Position numbers and translations under genes: made by a program. Positions 1 through 10,687 of a DNA stretch of 64,000 nt are shown piece by piece (positions within the stretch are counted from its first letter, which is position 1; each line of letters starts with the position of its first letter). The notes beneath the pieces were generated by a model, which did no database searches, had not been told where the DNA came from, and saw only the letters and a program-made list of their open reading frames with translations. The stretch covers positions 1 through 64,000 of the forward strand of contig DASPSJ010000060.1 of the NCBI GenBank assembly GCA_035623985.1. The letters are read 5' to 3'. Source of the stretch: DAHUYF01 sp035623985 (GTDB lineage Bacteria > Pseudomonadota > Alphaproteobacteria > ATCC43930 > CGMCC-115725).

Positions 1-458
1 GCCCGGCGATGGCTGGCGGCGGCGGCGATCATGGTCTCGACATCGGCGATGTCGCGGAAGGTGCAGATCCCCGGCAGGTCGAGACCAGCAATCGGCGGGA
101 CGAGCGGGCGCGAGCCGGTGGCGAGCAGCAGGCGGTCATAGGCCGCGACGCGGCCGCTCGCCGCGGTGACGGTTTGCGCCTGCCGGTCGATCGCCACCAC
201 CGCGTCGCCGGCGAGGAGGCGAATGCCGCGTTCCTCGTACCAGGAGCTCGGATGGATGACGATCTCGGCGAGCGCCTTCTCGCCGGCCAGCACCGAGGAG
301 AGCAGGATGCGGTCGTAATTGACGTGCGGCTCGGCGCCGAAGACGGTGACGTCGTAGCGCTGAGGCGCGCGCTTCAGCAGCTCTTCGACCGTGCGCATGC
401 CCGCCATGCCGTTGCCGACGACAACGAGGCGCTCGCGCTGCGGAGCATGGAAGTTCAT
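1..458 (-). CDS. nirB: Nitrite reductase [NAD(P)H] large subunit, N-terminal part (cut by window edge)
   Basis: Only the first 152 or so residues lie in the window. They form an FAD/NAD-binding pyridine nucleotide-disulfide oxidoreductase domain: a beta strand and glycine-rich loop VVVGNGMAG near residue 14, the NYDRILLS stretch typical of NirB-type reductases, and an LLLATGSRP motif before the second nucleotide-binding fold. NirB reduces nitrite to ammonium with siroheme and a 4Fe-4S centre in the missing C-terminal part. The start ATG follows a GGAGG-type ribosome binding site and lies 14 bp after the nitrate transporter gene, so the two are surely co-transcribed. Identity as nirB rests on the N-terminal style and the nitrate-assimilation context. 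A rubredoxin reductase-like protein is the main alternative. Confidence 0.85.
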   Translation of the reverse strand, partial: MNFHAPQRERLVVVGNGMAGMRTVEELLKRAPQRYDVTVFGAEPHVNYDRILLSSVLAGEKALAEIVIHPSSWYEERGIRLLAGDAVVAIDRQAQTVTAASGRVAAYDRLLLATGSRPLVPPIAGLDLPGICTFRDIADVETMIAAAASHRR

Positions 459-472
459 GGCCTTGCCTCCGC

Positions 473-1684
473 TCAGACGCGGGCGCCGTGGAGCGCCGCG
501 GCGCCCCAGGTCGCGCGCCAGCGGCGCTTCACGCCGGCGAGGCCGATCAGCGCCAGCGCCGCCAGCAGGGCGAAGAGCCGAAAGCCGATCTCGTAGCCGC
601 CGGTGAGCTGCTTCGAGTAGCCGAGGCTCGAGGCAAGATAGAACCCGCCGACGCCGCCCATCATCCCGACGAGCCCGGTCATGACGCCGATCTCGCGGCG
701 GAAGCGCTGCGGCACGAGCTGGAACACCGCGCCGTTCCCCATGCCGAGCGCCAGCATGGCGATGACGAAGACGAGGAGCGCCATCCAGGCTCGGGGCAGG
801 CCGAAGCTGATCACGATCAGCGCGGTGGCGGCGACAAGGTAGAGGAGGTTGAGCGAGCGCACGCCGCCGACGCGGTCGGCGACGGCGCCGCCGACCGGGC
901 GCACCAGCGAGCCAGCGAAAACGCAGGCCGCGGTGAAGTAGCCGGCCGTCACCGCGTTGAGGCCGTACTGGTCGTTGAAATAGATGGTGAGCGAGGAGGC
1001 GAGGCCGACGAAGCCGCCGAAGGTCACGCTGTAGAAGAACATGAACCACCAGGCATCGCCGATCTTCAGCACCTTCAAGTAATCGGGCAGCGCCTTGGGC
1101 GGCGGGCAATCCGGGCTGTCCTTGGCGAGGACGAGATAGAGAGCAAGAGTGAGAACGAGCGGGATGACGGCGAAGCCGAGGACGTTGTTCCAGCCGAAGG
1201 CCACCGCAAGCCCGGGAGCGAACAGCGCCGCCAGCACGGTGCCGGAATTGCCGGCGCCGGCGAGCCCGAGCGCGGTCCCCTGATGCTCCAGCGGATACCA
1301 GCGCGAGGCGAGCGGCAGCGCCACCGAGAAGGAGGCGCCGGCGACGCCGAGGACGATGCCGACCAGCAGCGTCGCGAAGAAGCTGTGAACGCCGAGCCAC
1401 CAGGCGGCGGAAAGGCCGCCGATGACCACGAGCTGGCTGATGATCCCGGTCAGCTTCGGCTTCAGGTGATCGACGAGAACGCCGTTGGCGACCCGGAGGA
1501 TCGCGCCGGCGAGGACCGGCGTCGCCACCATAAGGCCTTTCTGCGCGGGACTGAGCGCGAGATCCCGGGCGATCTGCACGCCGAGCGGGCCGAGCATCAC
1601 CCAGACCATGAAGCTCAAATCGAAATAAAGAAAAGCGGCGAACAGCGTCGGCAGATGTCCTGCCTTGAGGAAGCCTTTGTTCAT
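473..1684 (-). CDS. narK: NarK/NasA-type MFS nitrate/nitrite transporter
   Basis: A 403-residue, strongly hydrophobic protein of the major facilitator superfamily with about 12 membrane segments. Two glycine-rich nitrate signature regions are visible: AGAGNSGTVLAALFAPG near residue 145 and MGNGAVFQLVPQ near residue 315. These are the family-defining motifs of the NNP nitrate/nitrite porters. It should import nitrate across the inner membrane for assimilation. The gene lies between the NasS/NasT regulators and nirB, all on the minus strand. Its long 381-bp leader carries a sigma-54 promoter and two hairpins (separate entries), so expression is probably nitrogen- and nitrate-controlled. Length is normal for the family. 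Confidence 0.92.
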   Translation of the reverse strand: MNKGFLKAGHLPTLFAAFLYFDLSFMVWVMLGPLGVQIARDLALSPAQKGLMVATPVLAGAILRVANGVLVDHLKPKLTGIISQLVVIGGLSAAWWLGVHSFFATLLVGIVLGVAGASFSVALPLASRWYPLEHQGTALGLAGAGNSGTVLAALFAPGLAVAFGWNNVLGFAVIPLVLTLALYLVLAKDSPDCPPPKALPDYLKVLKIGDAWWFMFFYSVTFGGFVGLASSLTIYFNDQYGLNAVTAGYFTAACVFAGSLVRPVGGAVADRVGGVRSLNLLYLVAATALIVISFGLPRAWMALLVFVIAMLALGMGNGAVFQLVPQRFRREIGVMTGLVGMMGGVGGFYLASSLGYSKQLTGGYEIGFRLFALLAALALIGLAGVKRRWRATWGAAALHGARV

Positions 1685-1735
1685 CGTTCATCTCTGATGG
1701 GGAAACACGGGTCCCGAGGCGCAGCGCCGGAGGAT

Positions 1736-1759
1736 CGACACCGCTTGCGCGCAGCGTCG
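1736..1759 (-). promoter_or_regulatory. Leader hairpin 2 upstream of narK
   Basis: Transcribed from the minus strand this segment folds into a 9-bp stem (with G-U pairs) closed by a six-base loop, GCGCAA. It lies about 50 nt before the narK start and after leader hairpin 1. Spaced hexaloop hairpins are what ANTAR antiterminators such as NasT bind, but the published A1/G4 loop pattern is not met and no U-tract follows. The regulatory role is inferred. Confidence 0.35.
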
Positions 1760-1799
1760 TCGACAGGCAGGTCGTTCACCAGCAGCTCGGAATCGTGCC

Positions 1800-1830
1800 G
1801 ACGGTCACCGCCGTCTTGCGGTGAGCCGTC
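1800..1830 (-). promoter_or_regulatory. Leader hairpin 1 upstream of narK, with competing alternative pairing
   Basis: On the minus strand GACGG-C-TCACCGC pairs with GCGGTGACCGTC: a 12-bp stem with one bulged C and the six-base loop AAGACG. The segment CTCACC in its left arm can instead pair with GGTGAG just upstream (dyad at 1820-1841), giving mutually exclusive structures. It lies between a sigma-54 promoter and narK, directly downstream of the nasTS genes, where a NasT-responsive leader is expected. There is no obvious U-tract, so a classical intrinsic terminator is not proven. Confidence 0.5.
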
Positions 1831-1948
1831 ATTGACTCACCCGTCAGGAATTGGAACGTCCTGCGACGCTCCGGCTGGGAGAGGCCCCACCGTTGAGGCT
1901 TCTCCGCGCGCAGCCGCTCGGGCGGCGACGCATCTCTGCAAAGCTTTC

Positions 1949-1964
1949 AGCAAGAAGCGTGCCA
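1949..1964 (-). promoter_or_regulatory. Sigma-54 (RpoN) -24/-12 promoter for narK-nirB
   Basis: Read on the minus strand the sequence is TGGCACGCTTCTTGCT, which matches the consensus TGGCACG-N4-TTGCW at every defined position with the correct GG to GC spacing. It drives transcription toward narK, giving a leader of roughly 250 nt. Sigma-54 promoters with NtrC activation are standard for nitrogen assimilation genes in proteobacteria, so location and sequence agree. Confidence 0.85.
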
Positions 1965-2020
1965 CGCCGCGAAGGCGGAGAATGGCCGGTTTCCAGAGGA
2001 GCGCGGCGGGCGCTGCCATC

Positions 2021-2046
2021 TTTTTGTGCGCCGCAGCGCACAAAAA
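2021..2046. promoter_or_regulatory. Perfect 11-bp inverted repeat upstream of the sigma-54 promoter
   Basis: TTTTTGTGCGC and GCGCACAAAAA are perfectly complementary around a 4-base centre. The dyad is centred about 95 bp upstream of the predicted transcription start, the usual position of an enhancer-binding site for a sigma-54 activator. The half-site resembles but does not match the NtrC consensus (TGCAC...GTGCA, wider spacing). The T-tract is on the 5' side and the A-tract on the 3' side on both strands, so it is not an intrinsic terminator for nasS. Confidence 0.55.
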
Positions 2047-2065
2047 ATAGTCCCGCCTGGTCGCA

Positions 2066-3160
2066 TTAACCTTCAAAAGAAGCGCCGTCGCAGAAAGCGG
2101 AATCGATCCGCGCCGGCAGCAAGGGCGGCGGAAGGCCGACGGCGCTTGCCGCGCTGCGATAGAGGTCCGGCCGATAGATATCGGCGGCAAAGCGGGCCGG
2201 ATCGATGCCGGCAGGCAGCTCGCGCCAGCGCGCCATCTGATGCAGGAACCAGCGCGCATGAGCAGATTGCGGAAAGGTCGCGGCGTGCGGCGCGAAGCGC
2301 GAGCGGTCGACCTCGCCGCCTTCGCCGCCAGCCAGCGAGGCGGCGATCACGCCCGAGGGAACATCGACGAAGGAAGGTTGCGCGAGAAGCGCCGCCAGCG
2401 CCGGCGTCTCTGCGGGATCATCGCAGCGCGCGGCGGCACGCAGCAAGGCGCGCAGCACGGCCTGCAGCGCGTCCGGATGCCGCTCCGCCCAGGAGGCGCG
2501 CACAGCGAGGCATTTTTCCGGATGATCGCGCCAGATGGCGGAGGAAACGACGATGGTGCGGCCAAGACCGGCGGCGGCGGCGACCGCGCCCCACGGCGCG
2601 CCGGCGCAGAAGCCGTCGATCCGGCCGCTTGCCAGCGCGTCCACCATCGCCGCCGGCGGCACGATGGTCCAGCCGACCGCATGCTCGGCGTCGATGCCGC
2701 TCGCCGCGAGCCAATAGCGCAGCAGAAGGTCGTGGGTCGACCAGGCATGGACCACCGCCAGCACCGGTTGCCGACCGCGCGCGAGCAGGTGCCGCAGCCG
2801 ACGCCCGGCCTCGAGCGGTTCCGGGCGGCCGCCCTCCAGGATGGGAGCCGCAAAAGCATTCGCCAGCGTCACCGAATTGCCGTTGAGGCTCAGCGACATG
2901 GGAACGATGAGCCGGGTCGCCGGCTGGCGCAGGCCCAGCGCCATGGCCAGCGCCAAGGGCGGCAGGATGACGGCCGCATCGAGGAAGCCATAGCTCAGCC
3001 GATCGGCGAGATTGGCCCAGGACGGCTCGACGACGAGCTCGGCAGCGACCCCTTCCTCCTCGAAGAGGCCGCGCGCCGCGGCGAGAACGACGGGGGCCGC
3101 GTCGGTGAGGCGCAGCAGGCCGATGCGCACGGCCGGGGCGGACGAGCGCTCAGCCGGCAT
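2066..3160 (-). CDS. nasS: Nitrate/nitrite sensor NasS (NrtA/CmpA-like, cytoplasmic)
   Basis: A 364-residue member of the NrtA/CmpA family of nitrate-binding ABC solute-binding proteins, but without signal peptide or lipobox: after a short polar N-terminus it goes straight into RIGLLRLTDAAPVVLAAARG. Typical family stretches follow (LSYGFLDAA, MSLSLNGNSVT, GWTIVPPAAMVDAL, GFCAGAPWG). A cytoplasmic NrtA-like protein encoded next to an ANTAR protein is the hallmark of NasS, which holds NasT inactive and frees it when nitrate or nitrite binds. It overlaps the end of nasT by 11 bp, so the two are translationally coupled. Its targets are presumably the leader hairpins upstream of narK. Confidence 0.9.
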   Translation of the reverse strand: MPAERSSAPAVRIGLLRLTDAAPVVLAAARGLFEEEGVAAELVVEPSWANLADRLSYGFLDAAVILPPLALAMALGLRQPATRLIVPMSLSLNGNSVTLANAFAAPILEGGRPEPLEAGRRLRHLLARGRQPVLAVVHAWSTHDLLLRYWLAASGIDAEHAVGWTIVPPAAMVDALASGRIDGFCAGAPWGAVAAAAGLGRTIVVSSAIWRDHPEKCLAVRASWAERHPDALQAVLRALLRAAARCDDPAETPALAALLAQPSFVDVPSGVIAASLAGGEGGEVDRSRFAPHAATFPQSAHARWFLHQMARWRELPAGIDPARFAADIYRPDLYRSAASAVGLPPPLLPARIDSAFCDGASFEG

Positions 3161-3737
3161 GATCGTCCCCGCCGCCTTCGGCGCGCGCGACGAGCTCCGC
3201 CGCGATCTCGGCGATCCGCTTGGCGCGCTCCATGGCGCGGCGGCGCAGCCAACGATAGGCCTCGGGCTCGCCGATCTTCTTTTCTCTCATGAGCAGCCCT
3301 TTCGCGCGGTCGATGAGCGCGCGTTCCTTGAGCGACGTCTCCGCCTTGCGCAAATCGAGCTCGACCTGGCGAAAGCGCCGGAACAACGCCACCGCCGCCT
3401 GGATGATCGGCTTCACGTCGGGCAGCGCCGCGCCGACGACATTGTACGAGCTCACCCCGGCGTCGATGGCCGCCTCCATGAAGGCCGGATCGTCCTGGTC
3501 GATGAACATGACGATGGGGCGCGGATCATGGCGGGTGATGTGGCGGATGTCGTCGAGCCCGTCGCGGTCGGGCCGCGCCATGTCGACGATGACGAGATCC
3601 GGCGCCTCGCGCGCTACGGCGTCGATGAGCAGCTCGTCGCCGCGCGGGCGGACGATGAGGGCGGCGCCGGCCGCCGCGAGGCCGGCATCGAGACTCTGCG
3701 CCCGATCGGGATTGCTGTCCGCCACAAGAACTTTCAC
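3150..3737 (-). CDS. nasT: NasT, ANTAR-domain response regulator/antiterminator
   Basis: A 195-residue protein with an N-terminal receiver-like domain (VLVADSN at the start, the acidic VIVDMARPDRDG near residue 50) and a C-terminal ANTAR domain from about residue 125, recognisable by KAETSLKERALIDRAKGLLM and the following A-x-x-x-LR helix. ANTAR proteins bind paired hairpins in mRNA leaders and prevent termination. With NasS it forms the nitrate-responsive NasS-NasT switch known in Azotobacter, Paracoccus and rhizobia. It is the first gene of the nasTS-narK-nirB array and overlaps nasS. The gene is complete and of usual length. Confidence 0.93.
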   Translation of the reverse strand: MKVLVADSNPDRAQSLDAGLAAAGAALIVRPRGDELLIDAVAREAPDLVIVDMARPDRDGLDDIRHITRHDPRPIVMFIDQDDPAFMEAAIDAGVSSYNVVGAALPDVKPIIQAAVALFRRFRQVELDLRKAETSLKERALIDRAKGLLMREKKIGEPEAYRWLRRRAMERAKRIAEIAAELVARAEGGGDDHAG

Positions 3738-3843
3738 CGCAGAGCGCCGATCGCCTCGTTGTCCACTCCACGGTTTGCAGACGTTGCAAGCGACGTGCCA
3801 AGCCCGGCCCGGCTCAATCTCCGGTAGTAGGTCAGTCTAAAAG

Positions 3844-4470
3844 TTAACGCGATTTTGGCCTATAGTCTCTCGGGTCAAGACATGCGTCATAAAACTTTTG
3901 GTCCATTGGAAACCAATCCGTCTTATCAATTCCTCGCGCTGCGGTAGCTGTCGGGCTGCTTGGAAATGCGGAAACGATTTTAATCCATCGACCCTGAGCC
4001 GCAGCGATCTCTCGAATGTCATCCGCGACCTCACACAGATCTTGGTCTTGGCTAAAGATCAGAGCAACATCGAGTTGACTCGCGCGGGTAAGTCGCACCA
4101 CATCCAGCGCCAGTCTGACATCAATCCCCTTTTCATGGGGTACATCAAACCGATACTGCTTGCCGTGTTCACAGGTGAACGTTTCTTCGTGGTATCGAAT
4201 ACGCCGGTCAACGACAAGAATTCCCGCGCGGCGCATCCCAAGAAGACGGTTCGCCCAATATTGATGCCACATTGGCGCTTTTATCGCTGACGGAGTTCCC
4301 GTGTAATAGCGCACTCCGCGGTTCAGCCAACCGTGCTTCTTGCAAACCGCATTTGTCAGCTTGATCGGATCATAGTTGGGATGATGATGACCGAACGCCT
4401 CTTTGGCGTGCCGATAAAGGTTCTGCCCGTCAAAGAAAGCGACCGCCCGCTTGATGTCGGGCTCTTGCAT
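3844..4470 (-). CDS. NYN-domain (PIN-like) protein
   Basis: A 208-residue protein with the NYN/LabA fold (DUF88), a PIN-like predicted RNase. The acidic residues are visible: D14 in FFDGQNLY, D117 in KGIDVRLALDVV, and D142/D144 in FSQDQDLCEVADDI. Base composition is clearly more AT-rich than the neighbours and codon choice differs, which suggests acquisition by transfer. It stands alone between nasT and a transglycosylase gene and has its own promoter and dyad (4535-4568) and a leader hairpin (4491-4523). No toxin or antitoxin partner is seen. Function in RNA processing or defence is inferred from the fold only. Confidence 0.85.
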   Translation of the reverse strand: MQEPDIKRAVAFFDGQNLYRHAKEAFGHHHPNYDPIKLTNAVCKKHGWLNRGVRYYTGTPSAIKAPMWHQYWANRLLGMRRAGILVVDRRIRYHEETFTCEHGKQYRFDVPHEKGIDVRLALDVVRLTRASQLDVALIFSQDQDLCEVADDIREIAAAQGRWIKIVSAFPSSPTATAARGIDKTDWFPMDQKFYDACLDPRDYRPKSR

Positions 4471-4490
4471 GGGGTCGCCTCATAGAATAA

Positions 4491-4523
4491 CCCCGCCGGG
4501 GCCTTTCGGCATGTCCGGCGGGG
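4491..4523 (-). other. GC-rich hairpin in the leader of the NYN gene
   Basis: CCCCGCCGG and CCGGCGGGG form a perfect 9-bp stem around a 15-base loop, 20 bp upstream of the NYN start codon. On the minus strand it is followed by TTATTCT, so it could work as a weak attenuator in the leader. Confidence 0.4.
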
Positions 4524-4534
4524 AGCTAGTCCGA

Positions 4535-4568
4535 TAACTATCCCATAGGATAATTACCGGCTTGTCAA
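4535..4568 (-). promoter_or_regulatory. Promoter with overlapping dyad operator for the NYN gene
   Basis: On the minus strand a perfect -35 box TTGACA (4563-4568) is followed after 17 bp by TGGGAT (4540-4545). A 22-bp dyad, TAAcTATCC-CATA-GGATAaTTA (4535-4556), covers the -10 region and spacer, the usual place for a repressor site. Further out to 4788 (just before the next gene end) I see nothing else of note. Confidence 0.45.
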
Positions 4569-4788
4569 CGCTGGATAACACTATCTGGTTGCATCTATGG
4601 TAAGACATTGATTTGCGTAGAGAATTTCTAAGCGGCATTTTGGGCGACAGCCATTCCGAATATGGCACTTCAGCACTGACCCCCTACCCAATCTCCGGAT
4701 GCTTGCAGAGAGCCCTCGCGCTTGGCCGGATGGCGAGAACGACGCCGTTCTCCGCCGGCGCCGCTGCGCTCGTTTACAGGTCCATTCC

Positions 4789-5670
4789 TTAAGCGCGCGC
4801 AAAGCGCGGCACCTCGTCGCGGAAATAGGCGTCGATTGCGCGCAAGACCGCTCCGGCCGAGGCGCGGCCGAACACCGCCGGGTTGCTCACCGCCGCCGCC
4901 GGCAGCAGCCGCGCCGCCGCCGTCTCGGGCTGCGCGGCCGCGGCATCGATCATGCGCGCCGCCTGTGCAAGGCCCAGAAAATGCGCGACATAGACCTCGG
5001 TGGGACTCACCTTCCGGCCGAGCACGCGCTCCAGCCGCTGGCGGTTGTCGCGCGCCAGCTCCGCCGCCATCAGCGCGGCAAGCTCGGGATCATAGCGCAG
5101 CCGCATCAGCCGCTCGCGCAAAGCGCCGCGCGGCATCGACACCGCGCCGTCGTCGTCGGCCGCGATCGCCGCGGCATAGGCGCCGAGCCCGTGGCGCGCG
5201 CCGAACACCTTGACGACGCGCAGCCAGGTATCCTCGGTGAATTGATAGAGACCGGCCGCGGTCGTCTTCCTGGCATAGGCGTCGGCATCGAAGCTCGATT
5301 CCCGCGCCGCCACCGCGAAGAGATAGAGGCGGTCGACGCCGACCAGCGCGGCGGCATGGTGGATGGCGCGGCGCGCTTCTTCCGGCACCGCCGCCGGCGC
5401 TCGCGCCACAAGCTCCTCCGGCGGCGTGGTGGCGGCGCTCTCGATGTCCACCAGCAATCGCTCGGCGAGCGGGCCGGGCGCGCCGGTGCCGGCGAGGCGA
5501 TCATCGGCGAGCGTCAGAAGCGTTACCCACATCATCGCCCCGGCGCCGGCCAGCAACAGCGAGCGGCGGAACGCGCCGGTCCGGTCGCCTGAGGCGATCC
5601 AGACGAGCGTCGGCCGCGGCGCTTTTGCCGCACGCTTGCTGGGGATTCGTTGCGGCCCTTTGCTGCGCAT
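4789..5670 (-). CDS. Membrane-anchored lytic transglycosylase-like protein (SLT fold)
   Basis: A 293-residue protein with a basic N-terminus and one membrane segment (about residues 36-55, SLLLAGAGAMMWVTLLTL), then a periplasmic SLT/lysozyme-like domain. The family pattern is visible: ARESSFDADAYA with the catalytic Glu near residue 123, AAGLYQFTEDTW for the GLxQ motif, and VYVAHFLGLAQAARMI near residue 230 for the AYN-like motif. Predicted to cleave peptidoglycan glycan strands. It is monocistronic between the NYN gene and a palindromic repeat. The exact subfamily is unclear. Confidence 0.75.
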   Translation of the reverse strand: MRSKGPQRIPSKRAAKAPRPTLVWIASGDRTGAFRRSLLLAGAGAMMWVTLLTLADDRLAGTGAPGPLAERLLVDIESAATTPPEELVARAPAAVPEEARRAIHHAAALVGVDRLYLFAVAARESSFDADAYARKTTAAGLYQFTEDTWLRVVKVFGARHGLGAYAAAIAADDDGAVSMPRGALRERLMRLRYDPELAALMAAELARDNRQRLERVLGRKVSPTEVYVAHFLGLAQAARMIDAAAAQPETAAARLLPAAAVSNPAVFGRASAGAVLRAIDAYFRDEVPRFARA

Positions 5671-5711
5671 CGCTTCTGTCCAGCACCGACGATCACGAAT
5701 TTGCGAGGCAG

Positions 5712-5794
5712 CCCCACCTCACCCTCCCAGCGCTACGCGCTGGGTCCCTCCCTCTCCGCCCCTCAGGGGCGGAGAGGGTTGGGGTGAGGTGGGG
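5712..5794. repeat. Palindromic intergenic repeat, family 1 copy a
   Basis: Outer arms CCCCACCTCACCC / GGGTGAGGTGGGG enclose two perfect inner hairpins: CCCAGCG-CTA-CGCTGGG and CCTCTCCGCCCC-TCA-GGGGCGGAGAGG, giving a three-way junction. A near-identical element is at 45870-45946 and a rearranged relative at 52347-52493. REP/BIME-like. Confidence 0.85.
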
Positions 5795-5868
5795 TGCAAC
5801 ACACGTCTTAGCCCAGGATGCTATGGGGCGGCTGCGGCATCTTTGTGGCCGGAATCGGGCGGCGCGCC

Positions 5869-5898
5869 TTGACAGCGGAAAACGCCGCCGCCTACGGT
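5869..5898 (+). promoter_or_regulatory. Candidate promoter of the liv operon
   Basis: A perfect TTGACA (5869-5874) is followed after 18 bp by TACGGT (5893-5898), about 105 bp before livH. The -10 match is only partial (3 of 6), so this is a moderate candidate. Confidence 0.35.
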
Positions 5899-6004
5899 CG
5901 AGCGCGAGACATCGACGGTCCGGCATGGCATCGCGACCGCGCAAGGGGAGGAGCGTGTTGCCCAAGTCGCCGCCGCGCGCGCCGGCAGGTCAGGAACCCG
6001 CCGC

Positions 6005-6966
6005 ATGAGCCCGCCGGGCGCCGCCGTCGAAGCCTTCCTCCAGGCGCTCGCCGCCGGCGTCCTGCTCGGCTGCATCTACGGGCTGATGTGCGTCGGGCTC
6101 GGCCTCGTCTTCGGCGTCATGCGCGTGATCAATTTCGCCCAGGGCGATTTCCTCATGCTGGGCATGTATTTCACCTTCTATCTCGTCACCAGCTTCGGCG
6201 CGCTCGCCTTCCTGGGACCGGTGCTCGCGCCCTATGTCGGAGCGCTGCTCGCCGGACCCGCGCTGTTCTTCGGCGGCTGGCTGCTGCACCGGCTGCTGAT
6301 GTCGCGCATCACCGGCACGCGCGCCGTCGGCAGCGAGGGTGACGGCCATTACAGCCAGCTCATCTTCACCCTCGGCGTCGCGCTCGTGCTGGAGAACGGC
6401 GCGCTCATCCTCTTCGGCTCCGAGCCGCAATCGGTGCGCACGCCGCTCTCCCAGCGCGCCTGGGAGATGCCGCTGCTTTACGACGAGGTCAGCGCCGTCT
6501 TCCTCAACAAGGCGAGCGTCGCCGCGGCGCTGCTGTCGCTGATCATCGGCTTCGGCCTCTATCTCGTCATCAACCGCTCGCGCCTCGGCAAGACGCTGCG
6601 CGCCGCCGCCGACAATCCGGTGGCGGCCGTCTATATGGGCATCGACGTCGACCGCGCCCATCGCCTCGCCTTTGCCATCGGCGCCGGCGTCACCGCCATC
6701 GCCGGCGGCCTCGTCGCCACATATCACCCGTTCCAGCCCTATGTCGGCTTCGACTTCGTCATCATCATGTATGCCGGCGTCGTGCTCGGCGGCATGGGCA
6801 GCCTGCTGGGCGCCTTCTGGGGCGGGCTGACCATCGGCCTGGTGCAACAGCTCGCCACGCTGGCGATGCCGCTCCAGCTCCAGAACGCGGCGATCTTCGC
6901 CGTCTTCCTCCTGGTGGTGCTGCTGCGCCCGCAGGGCCTCTTCGGCCGAAGCGCGGAGCGCGTCTA

Positions 6967-6967
<1 letters not shown>
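6005..6967 (+). CDS. livH: Branched-chain amino acid-type ABC transporter permease LivH
   Basis: A 320-residue inner-membrane permease with about eight hydrophobic segments and the LivH signature GLMCVGLGLVFGVMRVINFAQG near the N-terminus and the motif AGVVLGGMGSLLGAFWGG toward the C-terminus. It forms a heterodimeric channel with the LivM half of the next protein. Its stop codon overlaps the next start by one base. The whole livH-livMG-livF-binding protein set is one operon. The substrate could be a branched-chain amino acid, an amide or an aromatic acid; such transporters are broadly diversified in alphaproteobacteria. Confidence 0.93.
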
Positions 6968-9409
<2,442 letters not shown>

Positions 9410-9434
9410 GAGAAAATCGGAGGGAGCCAACGCC

Positions 9435-10673
9435 ATGAAGCCCGACGCTTTCATAAGGACGCTTGCCGCGGCGAGCCTCGCGGCGCTGCCGGCGCTGTGG
9501 TCGGCCGCCGCGCCGGCGCAGAGCCAGGAGATCAAGGTGGCGCTGGTGGTGCCGCTCTCCGGGCCTTGGGCGCGCCAGGGATTGCTCGAGCGCGAAGGCG
9601 CGGAAATGGCGATTGACGACATCAACGCCGCGGGCGGCATCAAGGCGCTCTCCGGCGCCAAGCTCCGGCTCGTCATCGCCGATACCGGCGACAGCCCGGA
9701 AAAGGCCAAGAACGCGGCGCAGCGCCTGGTGGCGCAGGAGCCCGATCTCGTCGGCGGCGTCGGCGCCTGGCTCAGCTCCTTCACGCTGGCGGTGACCGAG
9801 GTGACCGAGCGCGCCGAGATCCCGTGGCTCACCCTTTCCTATTCCGACCAGATCACCAATCGCGGCTTCCATTACGTCTTCCAGACTTCGGCCACCGCCG
9901 ACCGCCAGGCGGAGCTGGCTCTGCCGACGATTCTCAAGCTCGCGGAGAGCACCAACGAGAAGAAGCCCGCCACCACGGCGATCGTCATGGACAACACCGC
10001 GGCGCCGGTGAGCTTCGTCAAGCCGATGCTGGCCGGCGGCCTGGAGAAGGCCGGACTCAAGCTGCTGGTCGACGAAGTCTTCACGCCGCCGCTCTCCGAC
10101 GCCACGCCGATCATCGCCAAGGTCAGGAGCGCGCGGCCCGATTTCCTCTTCCTGGTGCCGACCGCGGTGCCCGACGACAGCCTGCTGCTGCAGAAGATGA
10201 CGGAGATGGGCATCCCGGCGACCAGGCTGCCGGTGGTGGGCAACGGCGCCCATCTCGCCACGCCCGAGCTGCTCAAAGTGGCCGGCGCCGACGTCGTGGA
10301 GGACGTCCTGGTGACGCTCGCCAATTGGAGCACCAAGGAGCAAAACGATCTGATCCAGCGCTACAAGACGCGCACCGGCGAGCCCTGGCTCGGCCAGGAC
10401 AGCCTTTGCGCCTATGGCCATTTCTGGATCCTGAAGGACGCGCTGGAGATGGCGGGCGCCGCCGACCGCCGCAAGGTCGGCGCCGCCCTCCACGCCATGG
10501 ACACCACCGAAAGCGCCGCCAAGTTCTTCGCCGGCGGCCACGTCAAATTCGACGCCAGCGGCCGCCGCATCGACGCGCCGCTGGTCATCGTGCAATGGCA
10601 GAAGGGCGCGCCGGTCACCGTCTATCCGCCGGAGGAAGCGCAGGCGACGCCGGTGTGGGTGACGGCGAGGTAA
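9435..10673 (+). CDS. Periplasmic solute-binding protein of the Liv-type ABC transporter
   Basis: A 412-residue secreted protein: a signal peptide of about 30 residues (hydrophobic LAAASLAALPALWSAAAPAQS) and then a type I periplasmic binding fold starting KVALVVPLSGPWARQG, with the usual EMAIDDINAAGGIKALSG segment that follows in LivJ/LivK relatives. The start ATG follows AGGAGAAAATCGGAGGGAGCC. As the last transporter gene it supplies substrate to LivH/LivMG/LivF. Ligand cannot be predicted. Amide, urea and aromatic-acid binders share this fold. Confidence 0.9.
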   Translation: MKPDAFIRTLAAASLAALPALWSAAAPAQSQEIKVALVVPLSGPWARQGLLEREGAEMAIDDINAAGGIKALSGAKLRLVIADTGDSPEKAKNAAQRLVAQEPDLVGGVGAWLSSFTLAVTEVTERAEIPWLTLSYSDQITNRGFHYVFQTSATADRQAELALPTILKLAESTNEKKPATTAIVMDNTAAPVSFVKPMLAGGLEKAGLKLLVDEVFTPPLSDATPIIAKVRSARPDFLFLVPTAVPDDSLLLQKMTEMGIPATRLPVVGNGAHLATPELLKVAGADVVEDVLVTLANWSTKEQNDLIQRYKTRTGEPWLGQDSLCAYGHFWILKDALEMAGAADRRKVGAALHAMDTTESAAKFFAGGHVKFDASGRRIDAPLVIVQWQKGAPVTVYPPEEAQATPVWVTAR

Positions 10674-10687
10674 GCGGCAAGGCCCGC

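Noticed and set aside
2021..2046. Intrinsic terminator of nasTS
   Set aside because: The T-tract is 5' of the stem and the A-tract 3' on both strands, the reverse of a terminator.
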